From positions 992,001 through 1,056,000 of the forward strand of contig NZ_CP010945.1 of assembly GCF_000293885.2 (NCBI RefSeq): 64,000 bases of DNA, in the 5' to 3' direction. Source of the DNA: Pseudomonas fluorescens NCIMB 11764. Its GTDB lineage: Bacteria; Pseudomonadota; Gammaproteobacteria; Pseudomonadales; Pseudomonadaceae. The notes under the pieces are model-generated. The model worked only from the letters and a program-made list of their open reading frames with translations. It ran no database searches and was not told the origin of the DNA. Within the stretch, counting starts at the first letter, position 1. Every line of letters starts with the position of its first letter. Shown here piece by piece: positions 17,542 through 26,432 of this stretch. Both the position numbers and the translations under genes were made by a program.

Positions 17542-18414
17542 TCAGAGACTGATCGCCGTCGCTTCAAACCGCACCCGCGGATGCGCAATCCGGTCCTGAG
17601 CCCGCACCAACTCCAGTTCATAGCTGGCGCACGCCTGGGTTTCCAGCAGCACCTCATGCACCGCCGATGCTGCAAACTCGAACGCCGCCACCAGGCTATC
17701 GCCCAGCAGCACACGCGCCAGAAACAGCCCGGAAGTCAGGTCGCCAACGCCCACCGGCTGACGCGGAAACGCCAGCATCGGACGTCGCAGGTGCCAGCTT
17801 CCTTCGCTCGTCACCAGCAACATTTCAAACGCATCCTCCGGTTTGCCGGGATAGGCCAGATGCTTGACCAGCACCGCTTTCGGGCCGCGCGCCAGCAACG
17901 CGCGCGCCATGGCCAGGCAATCGAACAGCGACTGCGGCTTGCGCCCTGAGAAGCTGTCCAGCTCCAGCTGGTTCGGGCACATGAAGTCCGCCACGGCAGC
18001 GGCTTCTTCCAGCAGGAAATCGCTGACTTCTGCCGGCACGCTGCAGCCTTTCTCCGGATGGCCCATTACCGGGTCACACAGATACAGCGCCTTTGGATTC
18101 ATCGATTTGATCCGCGCCACGCCCGTCAGAATCGCCCGGCCCTGGGCCGCACTGCCGAGGTAACCGGACAATACGGCATCGCAATTGCCCAACTCTCCGA
18201 TCGCCGCAATGCCTTCGACCAATTCGGGAATCTGGTGTGGCGACAGCACCTCGCCCGCCCACTGCCCGTACTGAGTGTGGTTGGAGAACTGCACGGTGTT
18301 GAGTGGCCAGACATTCACCCCGACCCGCTGCATCGGGAAAACCGCGGCGCTGTTGCCAGCGTGGCCGAACACCACGTGGGACTGGATGGCGAGCAGATGG
18401 GGCGTACGTTTCAT
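17542..18414 (-). CDS. pdxY: Pyridoxal kinase PdxY
   Basis: 290 aa ribokinase-fold kinase that makes pyridoxal 5'-phosphate from pyridoxal in the B6 salvage pathway. The start matches PdxY ([20 protein letters not shown]), with [13 protein letters not shown] for substrate binding and the catalytic [12 protein letters not shown] motif, where Asp is the base. [11 protein letters not shown] is the conserved metal/ATP region. PdxK is the main alternative; length and the QSHV start fit PdxY better. Confidence 0.93.
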   Translation of the reverse strand: MKRTPHLLAIQSHVVFGHAGNSAAVFPMQRVGVNVWPLNTVQFSNHTQYGQWAGEVLSPHQIPELVEGIAAIGELGNCDAVLSGYLGSAAQGRAILTGVARIKSMNPKALYLCDPVMGHPEKGCSVPAEVSDFLLEEAAAVADFMCPNQLELDSFSGRKPQSLFDCLAMARALLARGPKAVLVKHLAYPGKPEDAFEMLLVTSEGSWHLRRPMLAFPRQPVGVGDLTSGLFLARVLLGDSLVAAFEFAASAVHEVLLETQACASYELELVRAQDRIAHPRVRFEATAISL

Positions 18415-18532
18415 GCGGTGAGTTCCGTAAAACGATTGAAATTCGAGCCGCGCAGTATGCGACTAAACGCAGCCTGTACGACAGACCGGCGACGCAGTTA
18501 AGCTGGCACTATCTTGTTGGAGCACCCTGTTG

Positions 18533-18946
18533 ATGCTGACCCTCGGAAATATCTTCGTGCTGATGCTGCTCGCCACCGCTGGCGCGTGGCTATGGCACAA
18601 CCATGGCTTGCGCGAGCGCGCGCTGGAGCGGGTCAAGCAGCATTGCAGCAATCTCGGGATCGAGTTGCTGGATGGCAACGTGGCGCTGAAAAAAATTGCA
18701 TTCATCAAGGATGCCAATGGCCGACGCCGTCTGGCCCGTGTGTATAACTTCGAATTCACGGTGACCGGCGAAACCCGCCATAACGGCACTATCACCCAGT
18801 TCGGCGCCCACAGCGCGCAGATCGAACTGGCCCCCTACCCGATGCCCTTCGACGACACGCCTCCGGTGGTCGACGTGGTGAAGCCGCGGGCAGAAGTGAT
18901 TGAGCTTAGTCAGTGGCGGCAAGAACATACCAAATGGCGTCCATAA
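18533..18946 (+). CDS. DUF3301 membrane-anchored protein
   Basis: 137 aa. One N-terminal membrane helix (LTLGNIFVLMLLATAGAWLW) is followed by a soluble domain matching DUF3301 (LERVKQHCSNLGIELLDGNV, and RRLARVYNFEFTVTGETRHN). The function is unknown; it is conserved in Pseudomonas beside the COG0523/Zn-related genes. The ATG at 18533 is preferred over the TTG one codon upstream. A bidirectional hairpin terminator follows. Confidence 0.82.
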   Translation: MLTLGNIFVLMLLATAGAWLWHNHGLRERALERVKQHCSNLGIELLDGNVALKKIAFIKDANGRRRLARVYNFEFTVTGETRHNGTITQFGAHSAQIELAPYPMPFDDTPPVVDVVKPRAEVIELSQWRQEHTKWRP

Positions 18947-18948
18947 AT

Positions 18949-18975
18949 CAAAAGATCGCAGCCTGCGATCTTTTG
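18949..18975. terminator. Bidirectional terminator hairpin
   Basis: CAAAAGATCGCA / TGCGATCTTTTG with a 3-nt loop, between the convergent DUF3301 and COG0523 genes. It ends in T runs on both strands and shares its core AAAGATCGCAG with the repeat at 41234. Confidence 0.85.
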
Positions 18976-18979
18976 ATCT

Positions 18980-19945
18980 TTAATTCGAACGACAGCCTGC
19001 CAAATCTCTTTGCAGCCGCTCAACATTCTGCGGCTCGCTGAATATCAGCTCAATCCGTGAATCGCGGCGCCATTCGCTGGGCTGCCACTCCAACGCCGAG
19101 TTATCCAGTGCATTCGCTGAAACCCACCCCTCGGCACTGTGGATAACCAGCTTCGCTCGCCGCCAGCCAAGACTTTCCAGCCACCGGCCAATTCGCGCTG
19201 AATCGAACCTCTGGCTCGGATGCCAGCGCCAGCCGATGCTCCAGCCGCCGTCCTGTTCCTGACTCAGGCAAATCGGTAACGCGGGATCTGTCCAGACGGC
19301 CGGCAACTGCGCGACTCCATTGGGTGCGATGAAGTTATCCACACCCGCCACAGCCTGCACCTCAAGGCCGGGTAACGCTTTCAAAGGAAGGATGGCCTGC
19401 TGCGTCCAGTACAAGGGACGTGATGGCAAGTGCGCGACAACCTGCTGCCGATCAGCCTCCCCGAGATGTTCAGACTTGTTCAACAGCAACAACCCTGCGC
19501 TACTCAACGCCTCCTGCTGCGTCACAGGAAGCGGGTGGCCAGCGGCGAGCGCTTGGGCATCCAGCACCATCACGCAGGGCTGAACCGCCAGCACGCCGAC
19601 CCAAGGCGCCTCATTCAACTGTCTGAGCAACTGCGCAGGATGGCCGAGCCCTGACGGCTCGATAAACAACCGATCCGGCCGCGCCTTGCGCAGTAAACGC
19701 CCGAGGCCGATCTGAAACGGCGCACCATTGACGCAACACAAACAGCCCCCGGCCACCTCACCCAGTGCGATACCATCGGCGTCCCGGGTCAGCAACGCAG
19801 CATCGATGCCAATCTGGCCGAACTCGTTGATCAGCACCGCCCAACGCTCGTTCGCCGGCCGCTGGGCCAGCAGGTGCTTGATCAAACTGGTCTTGCCTGC
19901 GCCCAATGGGCCGGCAATGACGTGGGTGGGAATGTTCTGCAACAT
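18980..19945 (-). CDS. COG0523 (CobW-like) GTPase, putative zinc chaperone
   Basis: 321 aa G3E-family GTPase. Walker A GPLGAGKTSLIKH, the CxCC metal motif GGCLCCVNG near residue 70, EPSGLGHPAQ, and the NKSE guanine-specificity motif are visible. A CobW C-terminal domain follows. Such proteins bind Zn and are thought to load it into client enzymes. The reading frame is open 101 codons further upstream, but that part runs antisense to the small secreted-protein gene; the start at 19945 (MLQNIPTHVIAG) fits the family. It lies in line after zigA and DUF1826 on the same strand, with the opposite-strand gene between them. Confidence 0.87.
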   Translation of the reverse strand: MLQNIPTHVIAGPLGAGKTSLIKHLLAQRPANERWAVLINEFGQIGIDAALLTRDADGIALGEVAGGCLCCVNGAPFQIGLGRLLRKARPDRLFIEPSGLGHPAQLLRQLNEAPWVGVLAVQPCVMVLDAQALAAGHPLPVTQQEALSSAGLLLLNKSEHLGEADRQQVVAHLPSRPLYWTQQAILPLKALPGLEVQAVAGVDNFIAPNGVAQLPAVWTDPALPICLSQEQDGGWSIGWRWHPSQRFDSARIGRWLESLGWRRAKLVIHSAEGWVSANALDNSALEWQPSEWRRDSRIELIFSEPQNVERLQRDLAGCRSN

Positions 19946-19972
19946 GGTCGGTGTTTTCTGAGGAGGTAAACG

Positions 19973-20329
19973 ATGCGGTTGATCGGCTGGACGTTGCTCT
20001 TGGCCCTGGTTTCCGGCGAAGCACTGGCCCAGGCTTGTGTGGTACATAGCACGGCTGAGCGACTGGACGTGAAAGTCTGTCAGCAGAACCGAAACATCCC
20101 GGAAAAACTCTTCGCCGATGGCTTCTGTCAGCCGAACCTTCCTGACCAGAAAGTCGAGGTTCAATACGTCGACCAATGCCCCGGCGGCGCATTCGGCGTG
20201 TGCAGCAACGCTCAAGTCGCCAATATGCCTTACCGGCAGGATATTCACTATTACGGCGTGGCCACCGACGCGGCGTACCTGAAGCCGTTTTGCGAAGGCC
20301 AGAGCCAGGGCAACTGGCTCAAGCCATGA
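19973..20329 (+). CDS. Small secreted Cys-rich protein, unknown function
   Basis: 118 aa with a clear signal peptide (LIGWTLLLALVSGEALAQA, cleavage after AQA near residue 20) and six Cys in the mature part, so probably a disulfide-bonded periplasmic protein. A strong ribosome site, GAGGAGG, precedes the ATG. It sits on the + strand between two minus-strand genes of the zinc cluster, and its start is only 28 bp from the divergent COG0523 gene. I do not recognise a catalytic motif. Confidence 0.75.
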   Translation: MRLIGWTLLLALVSGEALAQACVVHSTAERLDVKVCQQNRNIPEKLFADGFCQPNLPDQKVEVQYVDQCPGGAFGVCSNAQVANMPYRQDIHYYGVATDAAYLKPFCEGQSQGNWLKP

Positions 20330-20333
20330 GCCG

Positions 20334-20984
20334 CTAACCCAGCCAATCGAGGGTCAGGATCAAACGACGCTCGCCCGGCGCGAGCTGCGGCGAGCGGTGA
20401 ATCAGGCCAAAGCCTTCGTTGCCGTGCCATTTCTCGCCCTTGAGCAAGGCGACGGCGCCGCTGCCGATTTGCTGGATCAGCGAGTTGTCCGTAGGTTCGG
20501 CTTCGGGTTGGCTCAACTGGCGACGATCCATCCCCCCTTCTTTCAGCCACTGACTGCCAACACCCGCATACGTGGTAATCAAGCGCACCGGCACATGATC
20601 GACGTGAAAGCGCGGGCACATGGCTTTGTCCAGAACCCGCAGACGTACGCCGATACGCTGGGCCCCCAACAGACAGGCGAATGCACTGACCAGCCAGGAA
20701 ACGTCGGCGATAAAACCTTCATAGCCCTCGAGATCGCGCAAGCCCGAGGCCAATCCGCGGAGGTTGGGTTCAGTGTCTTCGTTGGCGATTTCCAGCGACA
20801 ACGACTCCGCCAATGGCTCGTTCAAGGACAGCAGCAGGCTGCCAAAATCGGCGATGTGTACCGGGAGTTGGCGCTGCCAGACGGCGAGGTTCACGCCATC
20901 ATCGAGAATCCCGGCGAGCGCTTGCGGCGTCTCGCCCTGAACTTGAGACATGGCCGGCCGAGGCTTCAAGGTCGGTGCCAACAT
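20334..20984 (-). CDS. DUF1826 protein, zinc-cluster partner of ZigA
   Basis: 216 aa. Translationally coupled to zigA (TGATG overlap). DUF1826 genes are typically found beside Zur-regulated COG0523 genes, and the function is unassigned. I see a pattern like an Fe(II)/2-oxoglutarate oxygenase: HVD at about residues 127-129 (PRFHVDHVPVRL), then His at about 196 and Arg exactly 10 residues later (LIHRSPQLAPGERRLIL). The track-style GTG start one codon upstream at 20987 is possible. Confidence 0.85.
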   Translation of the reverse strand: MLAPTLKPRPAMSQVQGETPQALAGILDDGVNLAVWQRQLPVHIADFGSLLLSLNEPLAESLSLEIANEDTEPNLRGLASGLRDLEGYEGFIADVSWLVSAFACLLGAQRIGVRLRVLDKAMCPRFHVDHVPVRLITTYAGVGSQWLKEGGMDRRQLSQPEAEPTDNSLIQQIGSGAVALLKGEKWHGNEGFGLIHRSPQLAPGERRLILTLDWLG

Positions 20985-22192
20985 CACGCCGCTTCCTCTT
21001 CATGCCAGGGTCCGAACGGATCAGGCAGCAATCGCCAACCCTCGACGCCGGAGACCATTTCTTCATCGGTCAGCAGGCAATCGTCCAGCTCTGCGGTGAG
21101 TCGAGTGAAATCGATGTTCTGGCCGATGAACACCAGTTCCTGGCGACAATCACCGGTGGCGGCGGTCCAGTTGTCCATGATTGCGGCGGTGCTTTCTTCG
21201 TCCTGCGGCCATTGGTCTTTCGGCACGAAACGCCACCAGCGTCCGGCAAAACCATGGCGCATCAAACCGCCCGCCTGGGACCAGCTGCCCGCGTCCATCG
21301 GCTTGCTCGCCAGCCAGAAAAACCCTTTGGAGCGCAGCAGTTTTCCGTTCACCCATGGCCGGTCGATGAAGCTGAAAAAGCGTTGCGGGTGAAAGGGTCT
21401 GCGTGCTCGATAGGCCGTGGAAGCGATACCGTACTCCTCGGTTTCCGGCACGTGCTCGCCGCGCAGCTCCTGCAACCAGCCCGGTGCCTGCGCCGCTTTT
21501 TCGAAGTCGAAACGACCGGTATTGAGGATTTTCTGCAGGGGGATCTCACCCATGACCATCGGGATGATCTCGGCTTGCGCATTCAATCGTTCGAGGATCG
21601 CGATCAGCTCCTGACGCTCGCGACTGCTGATCAGGTCGATCTTGCTGATCAGGATCACGTCGGCGAATTCGATCTGCTCGATCAACAGATCAGTGATCGA
21701 GCGTTCGTCTTCCTCGCCGAGGGTTTCGCCACGAGAAGCGAGGCTTTCGGCGGCCTGATAGTCGAGCAGGAAGTTCATGCCGTCGACCACGGTGACCATG
21801 GTGTCGAGCCGTGCGATGTCGGCCAGGCTTTGCCCTTCTTCATCACGGAAAGTGAAGGTTTCCGCCACGGGCAGCGGCTCGGAGATGCCGGTGGATTCGA
21901 TCAGCAAGTAATCGAAGCGGCCATCCCTGGCGAGTTTGCCGACCTCTTCAAGCAGGTCTTCACGCAAGGTGCAGCAGATGCAGCCGTTGCTCATTTCCAC
22001 GAGTTTTTCTTCGGCGCGGTTCAGGGTGACGTCACGCTGAACTTCGCTGCCATCAATGTTGATCTCGCTCATATCGTTGACGATCACCGCGACTCGCAGG
22101 CCTTCGCGGTTACGCAGCACATAGTTGAGCAGCGTGCTTTTTCCGGCGCCGAGAAAGCCCGACAGGACAGTCACGGGGAGACGATTGGGCAT
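20984..22192 (-). CDS. zigA: Zinc metallochaperone GTPase ZigA (COG0523)
   Basis: 402 aa G3E GTPase. Walker [14 protein letters not shown], CxCC motif [12 protein letters not shown] at about residue 65, [15 protein letters not shown], guanine-specificity motif SKIDL, and a CobW C-terminal domain ([17 protein letters not shown]). In other bacteria ZigA is induced by zinc starvation and binds zinc. A Zur-box-like palindrome lies 52 bp upstream. The first gene of a run zigA-DUF1826, possibly continuing into the second COG0523 gene. Confidence 0.92.
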   Translation of the reverse strand: MPNRLPVTVLSGFLGAGKSTLLNYVLRNREGLRVAVIVNDMSEINIDGSEVQRDVTLNRAEEKLVEMSNGCICCTLREDLLEEVGKLARDGRFDYLLIESTGISEPLPVAETFTFRDEEGQSLADIARLDTMVTVVDGMNFLLDYQAAESLASRGETLGEEDERSITDLLIEQIEFADVILISKIDLISSRERQELIAILERLNAQAEIIPMVMGEIPLQKILNTGRFDFEKAAQAPGWLQELRGEHVPETEEYGIASTAYRARRPFHPQRFFSFIDRPWVNGKLLRSKGFFWLASKPMDAGSWSQAGGLMRHGFAGRWWRFVPKDQWPQDEESTAAIMDNWTAATGDCRQELVFIGQNIDFTRLTAELDDCLLTDEEMVSGVEGWRLLPDPFGPWHEEEAA

Positions 22193-22243
22193 CAGGTAGT
22201 CCTCACATTAGATGCCCGGTCGCAGCGTCGGGCTTAGCTAAAT

Positions 22244-22258
22244 GTTACAGTATAACAA
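22244..22258. promoter_or_regulatory. Zur-box-like palindrome upstream of zigA
   Basis: TGTTA-CAGTA-TAACA: perfect 5-bp arms with N5. It sits between the divergent zigA (52 bp from its ATG) and the small exported protein gene at 22337. The same design recurs at 23948 and 39642. The match to the pseudomonad Zur site (GTTATA-ATATAAC type) is from memory. Confidence 0.75.
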
Positions 22259-22336
22259 TGCAATTAAACCACTCCCCTCTTGCCGACCGTGACAAAGGAC
22301 AGGATGCTGGAGCCCGTTCGTCCTGTGAGAAATCCC

Positions 22337-22714
22337 ATGCGCATTGCCCTGAAATTAACGCTGATGAGCTTTTCGCTGCTGCTCGCCGTAGACACCTGGG
22401 CGCAAGTCCCGAGTCTTGCAACATGCACTCGCAGCGCCAACCTGCTGGCCTGCGTGGATGCCGACGGTAACGCTTACAGCGTCAACACTGTCGGCAGCAC
22501 GATCTACTTGCGCGGCTTCGAACGGGCCAGCAAGCGCTATTGGGCGCAAACCAACAGTCGCTACGGGCAACTGACATTCTTCACCGGGATCGCTTCCGAC
22601 GGCGAAGCCTGGGTGGGCTATAACCGTCGGGTCGGCTGGACCACCATCAATCGGTTTTCCAGCTCCGGCGGCAGCAGCGCCAGTTTCACCTGCAGCCGGA
22701 TTACTGGCTGCTAG
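22337..22714 (+). CDS. Small secreted protein, unknown function
   Basis: 125 aa with a signal peptide (LKLTLMSFSLLLAVDTWAQ, cleavage after WAQ) and a mature domain rich in Ser, Gly and aromatic residues with four Cys (CTRSANLLAC; CSRITGC at the end). It shares the Zur-box region with zigA, so it may be zinc-regulated. Its stop overlaps the amiC stop on the other strand (palindromic CTAG). An upstream in-frame ATG at 22280 would add 19 residues before the signal peptide and is unlikely. Confidence 0.72.
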   Translation: MRIALKLTLMSFSLLLAVDTWAQVPSLATCTRSANLLACVDADGNAYSVNTVGSTIYLRGFERASKRYWAQTNSRYGQLTFFTGIASDGEAWVGYNRRVGWTTINRFSSSGGSSASFTCSRITGC

Positions 22715-23907
22715 GCCCGCGCTTTTTGCTGTGCCTGTTGCCAGGCGACGTAGCTGTTGACCGGCGGATTCTTCTGAAAGTAACGCTGTAATCCTTCGAA
22801 CAAGCCGTCAGCCACGGCCTGCTGATGCCGCGCCGTGACCAGCCGCTGACTGTCGCGAGCGTTGGAAATGAAGCCTGTTTCCACCAGGATCGACGGCACG
22901 TCCGGTGACTTCAGCACAGCAAATCCCGCCTGCTCCACACGCTTTTGATGCAGCGTGGTAATGCCCGCCAGACTGCCGAGCACGGTGTTGCCCAACTGCA
23001 AACTCGCGGCGAGGGTGGCGTTCATCGACATGTCGAGAATCACCCCGGCAAGCATCGGGTCCTTGTCCTTGAGATTGAGCAGACGGGTGGCACCCAACAG
23101 GTCCGCGCCGTTCTCTCGCTGCGCCATGAAGCGCGCCGTGGCCGACGTCGCTCCGCCCTCGGACAAGCAATACACCGAGGCGCCAGAAGCAGTAAGACGC
23201 GGTGCTGCATCGGCATGCACCGAGATGAACATGTCGGCGTTGTGCTTGCGGGCAATCTCCACGCGCTTGCGCAGCGGGACGAAGACGTCGTCGTTGCGCA
23301 CCAGCTTTACGTCGAAGCCTTTCTCGCGCTTCAGCCGTTTGGCCAACAGTTGTGCGATGGCCAGCACCACGTCTTTCTCGCGCTCACCCTTGGCACCGAC
23401 GGCGCCGGGGTCTTTGCCGCCATGGCCGGGGTCGACCACCACGATGATGTCCCGCTTGGGGTGAGCTTTGTCGACGGCTACCTCGGTCGCAGCTGCGATG
23501 TGTAGCGGCGCGGCTGACTTCAGATCGAGCACCAGTCGATGGCCTTGTCCATCCTGCGGCGGCAACAGGAAGCTGTTGAGCTGCACCGGAGCATTGAGAT
23601 CGAGGACGATCCGCGTATCACCCTGACCAAAATGCCCGGAGTGGATCGAACGAATGACCGTATTGCCGAGGGCCAATTGACTGAAGTCACCACTGAGGTT
23701 GGCCCCGCTCAGATCGATGATCAACCGCTCGGGTGCACTCAGGGAAAAGGTCTTGTAGCGAACCGGCCCGCTCAGATCGAACACCAGGCGCAATTTGTCA
23801 TCCGAACGCCAAAGCCGCGCGTTGCGAATTTGCGTGGCGCCAACACTGAAGGGCAATGCAAAGGCCGCGCTGGCCAGGATCAGGTTGAGCAATTGACGTC
23901 TGTGCAT
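22711..23907 (-). CDS. amiC: N-acetylmuramoyl-L-alanine amidase AmiC/AmiA type
   Basis: 398 aa periplasmic peptidoglycan amidase that cleaves the lactyl-amide bond in septum splitting. The N-terminal export signal MHRRQLLNLILASAAFALP has a twin-arginine-like RR. AMIN domain about 28-135; Amidase_3 domain about 155-380 with VVDPGHGGKDPGAVG (metal His) and ISVHADAAP (metal His). The divergent Zur-box-like site shared with folE2 suggests this is the zinc-starvation copy, the counterpart of AmiA in the P. aeruginosa Zur cluster. Confidence 0.9.
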   Translation of the reverse strand: MHRRQLLNLILASAAFALPFSVGATQIRNARLWRSDDKLRLVFDLSGPVRYKTFSLSAPERLIIDLSGANLSGDFSQLALGNTVIRSIHSGHFGQGDTRIVLDLNAPVQLNSFLLPPQDGQGHRLVLDLKSAAPLHIAAATEVAVDKAHPKRDIIVVVDPGHGGKDPGAVGAKGEREKDVVLAIAQLLAKRLKREKGFDVKLVRNDDVFVPLRKRVEIARKHNADMFISVHADAAPRLTASGASVYCLSEGGATSATARFMAQRENGADLLGATRLLNLKDKDPMLAGVILDMSMNATLAASLQLGNTVLGSLAGITTLHQKRVEQAGFAVLKSPDVPSILVETGFISNARDSQRLVTARHQQAVADGLFEGLQRYFQKNPPVNSYVAWQQAQQKARA

Positions 23908-23947
23908 GGTGAAAGCCGCTCGTGAAAAAAGGCATAGTCGATTTTAA

Positions 23948-23962
23948 TGTAATAACATAACA
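23948..23962. promoter_or_regulatory. Zur-box-like palindrome between amiC and folE2
   Basis: TGTAA-TAACA-TAACA, one mismatch in the arms. It is 41 bp from the amiC start and 32 bp from the folE2 start, so one operator can control both directions. Confidence 0.7.
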
Positions 23963-23993
23963 TGTCGATCCGACTTCCACGATGGACCTGCTC

Positions 23994-24890
23994 ATGAATG
24001 CGTTGACTCTGCCGGATATCGCCGCGCAGGCCTCACGCCAAGCCCTGCCACTTGAATGGGTGGGCATGTGCGGCATTGCTCTTCCCATTTTGTTCGATGG
24101 CCAACGATTGAGTGCAAAGGCCGACGCGGGCGTCAGCCTCGACGATGGAGAAGCCCGGGGCATTCATATGTCGCGACTGTACCTGGCGCTGGAAATGCTC
24201 GAGCAGGAAAGCCTGACGCCAGCCCTGTTGCGGTGTGTCTTGCAGCGATTTTTAGACTCGCACGAAGGTCTATCCAATAGCGCTTACCTGAACATTCACG
24301 CTGATTTACTGCTCAAACGGCCGGCGCTTATCAGTCCGTTGTCCGGGTGGAAGAACTATCCGGTTAGCATCGAAGCGCGTTTGAAAAACGCGATGTTCCA
24401 CGTGGAACTAAAATTCGACATCCCTTATTCCTCAACCTGTCCCTGTTCAGCCGCGCTGTCACGGCAGTTGATTCAACAGCAATTCATCGATGACTTCGCC
24501 AACAAGTCACTGCAACACGCCGATGTTTTAGCCTGGCTTGGCTCCACAAAAGGCATCGTTGCGACGCCTCATAGCCAACGCAGCAACGCGCAGCTAAAGC
24601 TTCGTCTTGACGACTATCTGGATGACCTGCCACTGATCGCATTGATCAACGATGCCGAAGCCGCCCTCGGCACCGCCGTGCAAACCGCCGTGAAGCGCGC
24701 CGACGAACAAGCCTTCGCCCTGGCCAATGGGCAGAACCTGATGTTCTGCGAAGATGCTGTTCGACGCTTGAATCTGGCGTTGAAACGCTCTCCCGGCATC
24801 AACGCCTTCCACCTGAAAGTCGTCCACGCAGAAAGCCTTCACGCCCACGACGCCGTCGCCGAAAGTCGATGGAACTGGAAGGCCGCATGA
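23994..24890 (+). CDS. folE2: GTP cyclohydrolase IB (FolE2), zinc-independent isozyme
   Basis: 298 aa. Makes 7,8-dihydroneopterin triphosphate from GTP, the first step of folate synthesis, with a relaxed metal need, so it replaces zinc-dependent FolE when zinc is short. Family motifs: LPLEWVGMCGIALPI near the start, FDIPYSSTCPCSAALSRQL with the catalytic Cys, and ENLMFCEDAVRRL-type sequence at the end (NLMFCEDAVRRLNLAL). The start at 23994 (MNALTLPDIA) matches the family; an ATG 4 codons upstream lacks a ribosome site. First gene of an apparent seven-gene operon. Confidence 0.93.
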   Translation: MNALTLPDIAAQASRQALPLEWVGMCGIALPILFDGQRLSAKADAGVSLDDGEARGIHMSRLYLALEMLEQESLTPALLRCVLQRFLDSHEGLSNSAYLNIHADLLLKRPALISPLSGWKNYPVSIEARLKNAMFHVELKFDIPYSSTCPCSAALSRQLIQQQFIDDFANKSLQHADVLAWLGSTKGIVATPHSQRSNAQLKLRLDDYLDDLPLIALINDAEAALGTAVQTAVKRADEQAFALANGQNLMFCEDAVRRLNLALKRSPGINAFHLKVVHAESLHAHDAVAESRWNWKAA

Positions 24891-25555
24891 TTCGCTGCGA
24901 GGCTTTGAGCTGGGGAGCACCCGGACAACCGCTCACACCTATGCTGGATTTCGAATTGCCCAAGGGCAGCCTGACAGCGGTCATCGGTGCCAACGGTTCG
25001 GGAAAAAGCAGTTTGCTGAAAGTCATCGCCGGCCTGCAAAAACCACTGACAGGCAAAGTGACCCTTGATGTTCCACGCAAAGGCTCACTCTCATTCCTCC
25101 CTCAGCAACAACACCTCGACCGGCAATTTCCGATCAGCTTGCAAGAGTTGGTGGCCGCCGGTTTCTGGGGCAGCAGACAAACACCCGAAGTCCGGAGCCA
25201 ACGTCTCAAGGCCGCGCTGGAAAAATGGTGCCTGACCGGTCTGGAACAGCGCCCGTTGATGGCCCTCTCCGGCGGCGAATTGCAGCGTGCCCTGCTCGCT
25301 CGTTTAAGCCTCGCAGAAGCCCCCTTGCTGTTACTCGACGAACCCCACGCCGCCCTCGATGAACTCGGTCAGTCACTGCTGTGGAAACACCTCCACGCCT
25401 GGCACGCTGAAGGCCGAACCCTGGTGGTCGTGTGTCACGACCTGGCCGCTGTTCGCCAACACATTCCTCAAACGCTGCTGATCAAAAGTAGCGGTTGCGT
25501 CCTCGGCCCAAGCGTCGACCTGATCCGCCAACAACCCCAAACGCAGGTGGCCTGA
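24887..25555 (+). CDS. Metal ABC transporter ATP-binding protein (ZnuC-like)
   Basis: 222 aa ATPase of a Zn/Mn-type ABC importer. Walker A GANGSGKSS, Q-loop LPQQQH, signature LSGGELQRA, Walker B LLLLDEPHAALDE and H-loop VCHD are present. The ATG at 24887 overlaps the folE2 stop (ATGA), giving translational coupling. Because it lies inside a Zur-type operon with a cluster A-I binding protein, zinc is the expected substrate. It is probably a second zinc system besides the main znuABC. Confidence 0.9.
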   Translation: MIRCEALSWGAPGQPLTPMLDFELPKGSLTAVIGANGSGKSSLLKVIAGLQKPLTGKVTLDVPRKGSLSFLPQQQHLDRQFPISLQELVAAGFWGSRQTPEVRSQRLKAALEKWCLTGLEQRPLMALSGGELQRALLARLSLAEAPLLLLDEPHAALDELGQSLLWKHLHAWHAEGRTLVVVCHDLAAVRQHIPQTLLIKSSGCVLGPSVDLIRQQPQTQVA

Positions 25556-26421
25556 TGCTCGCTGCCACTCAACTTTGGCAACCCTTCCACGAGTTCGTGT
25601 TCATGCGCCGGGCGCTGCTCGGTGGATTGGTACTGGCATGCAGCACGGCACCGCTCGGGGTATTTCTGATCCTGCGGCGCATGAGCCTGATCGGCGATGC
25701 GGTCGCCCACGGCATCCTGCCCGGCGCTGCGCTTGGCTTCTGGTTTGCCGGCCTGAGTCTGCCAGCGCTGACGCTCGGCGGTCTCGGCGCCGGCCTGAGC
25801 ATGGCCGGTCTCGCCGCGTGGATCACTCGCCGCACCGGGCTGCGAGAAGACGCGAGCCTCGCGGCGATCTACCCGATTTCCCTCGCCAGCGGTGTGCTGA
25901 TCCTCGGCATCGCCGGCAAACGTCTGGACCTGCTGCACCTGTTGTTTGGCTCGGCGCTGGCGGTCGACGGGCCCACGTTGACCGGCATGTTATGGGTCTC
26001 AGGATTCAGCCTGATCGCCATGGTGCTTATCTACAAACCGTTGTTGCTGGACACCCTCGACCCACTCTTCCTGCAAACCGTCAGCCGGCTCGGTCCGTTG
26101 GCCCATGGCGTGTTTCTGACGCTGGTGGTGCTGAACCTGGTGATTGGTTTTCAGGCCATCGGCGCGCTGATGGTCGTCGGCCTGATGATGTTGCCCGCCG
26201 CCGCATCACGCTTCTGGAGCCGTCGCTTGCCCATGTTGATGGGCATCTCCGCCCTGCTCGGCTGCCTCTCGGTCTGGCTCGGATTGTTGCTGTCGTTCTA
26301 CTACTCACTGCCCAGCGGCCCGGCCATCGTCCTGGTGGCTGGCGGTCTGTATCTGCTGTCCGTGGTGTTCGGACCGGTGCACGGTTTGCTGCGCCGCCCG
26401 CCTTTGCTCACATCCCAATGA
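25555..26421 (+). CDS. Metal ABC transporter permease (ZnuB-like)
   Basis: 288 aa ABC-3 family permease with about 8 membrane helices. The conserved RRMSLIGDAVAHGILPG segment is the coupling/substrate region of Zn/Mn importers. Start and znuC-like stop overlap by one base (TGATG), and its own stop overlaps an in-frame codon just ahead of the binding protein. Partner of the flanking ATPase and solute-binding protein. Confidence 0.9.
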   Translation: MLAATQLWQPFHEFVFMRRALLGGLVLACSTAPLGVFLILRRMSLIGDAVAHGILPGAALGFWFAGLSLPALTLGGLGAGLSMAGLAAWITRRTGLREDASLAAIYPISLASGVLILGIAGKRLDLLHLLFGSALAVDGPTLTGMLWVSGFSLIAMVLIYKPLLLDTLDPLFLQTVSRLGPLAHGVFLTLVVLNLVIGFQAIGALMVVGLMMLPAAASRFWSRRLPMLMGISALLGCLSVWLGLLLSFYYSLPSGPAIVLVAGGLYLLSVVFGPVHGLLRRPPLLTSQ

Positions 26422-26432
26422 GGTGTTGCCCG

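Noticed and set aside
20397..22237. Long + strand frames opposite DUF1826 and zigA
   Set aside because: Shadow frames without ribosome sites or protein-like features; both minus-strand genes have clear motifs.
22193..24000. dksA2, expected near zigA from the P. aeruginosa layout
   Set aside because: No frame in this stretch resembles DksA; it must be elsewhere or absent.
25575..26432. Upstream part of the long frame leading into the metal-binding protein
   Set aside because: It is an out-of-frame reading of the permease gene; the signal peptide shows the true start at 26433.
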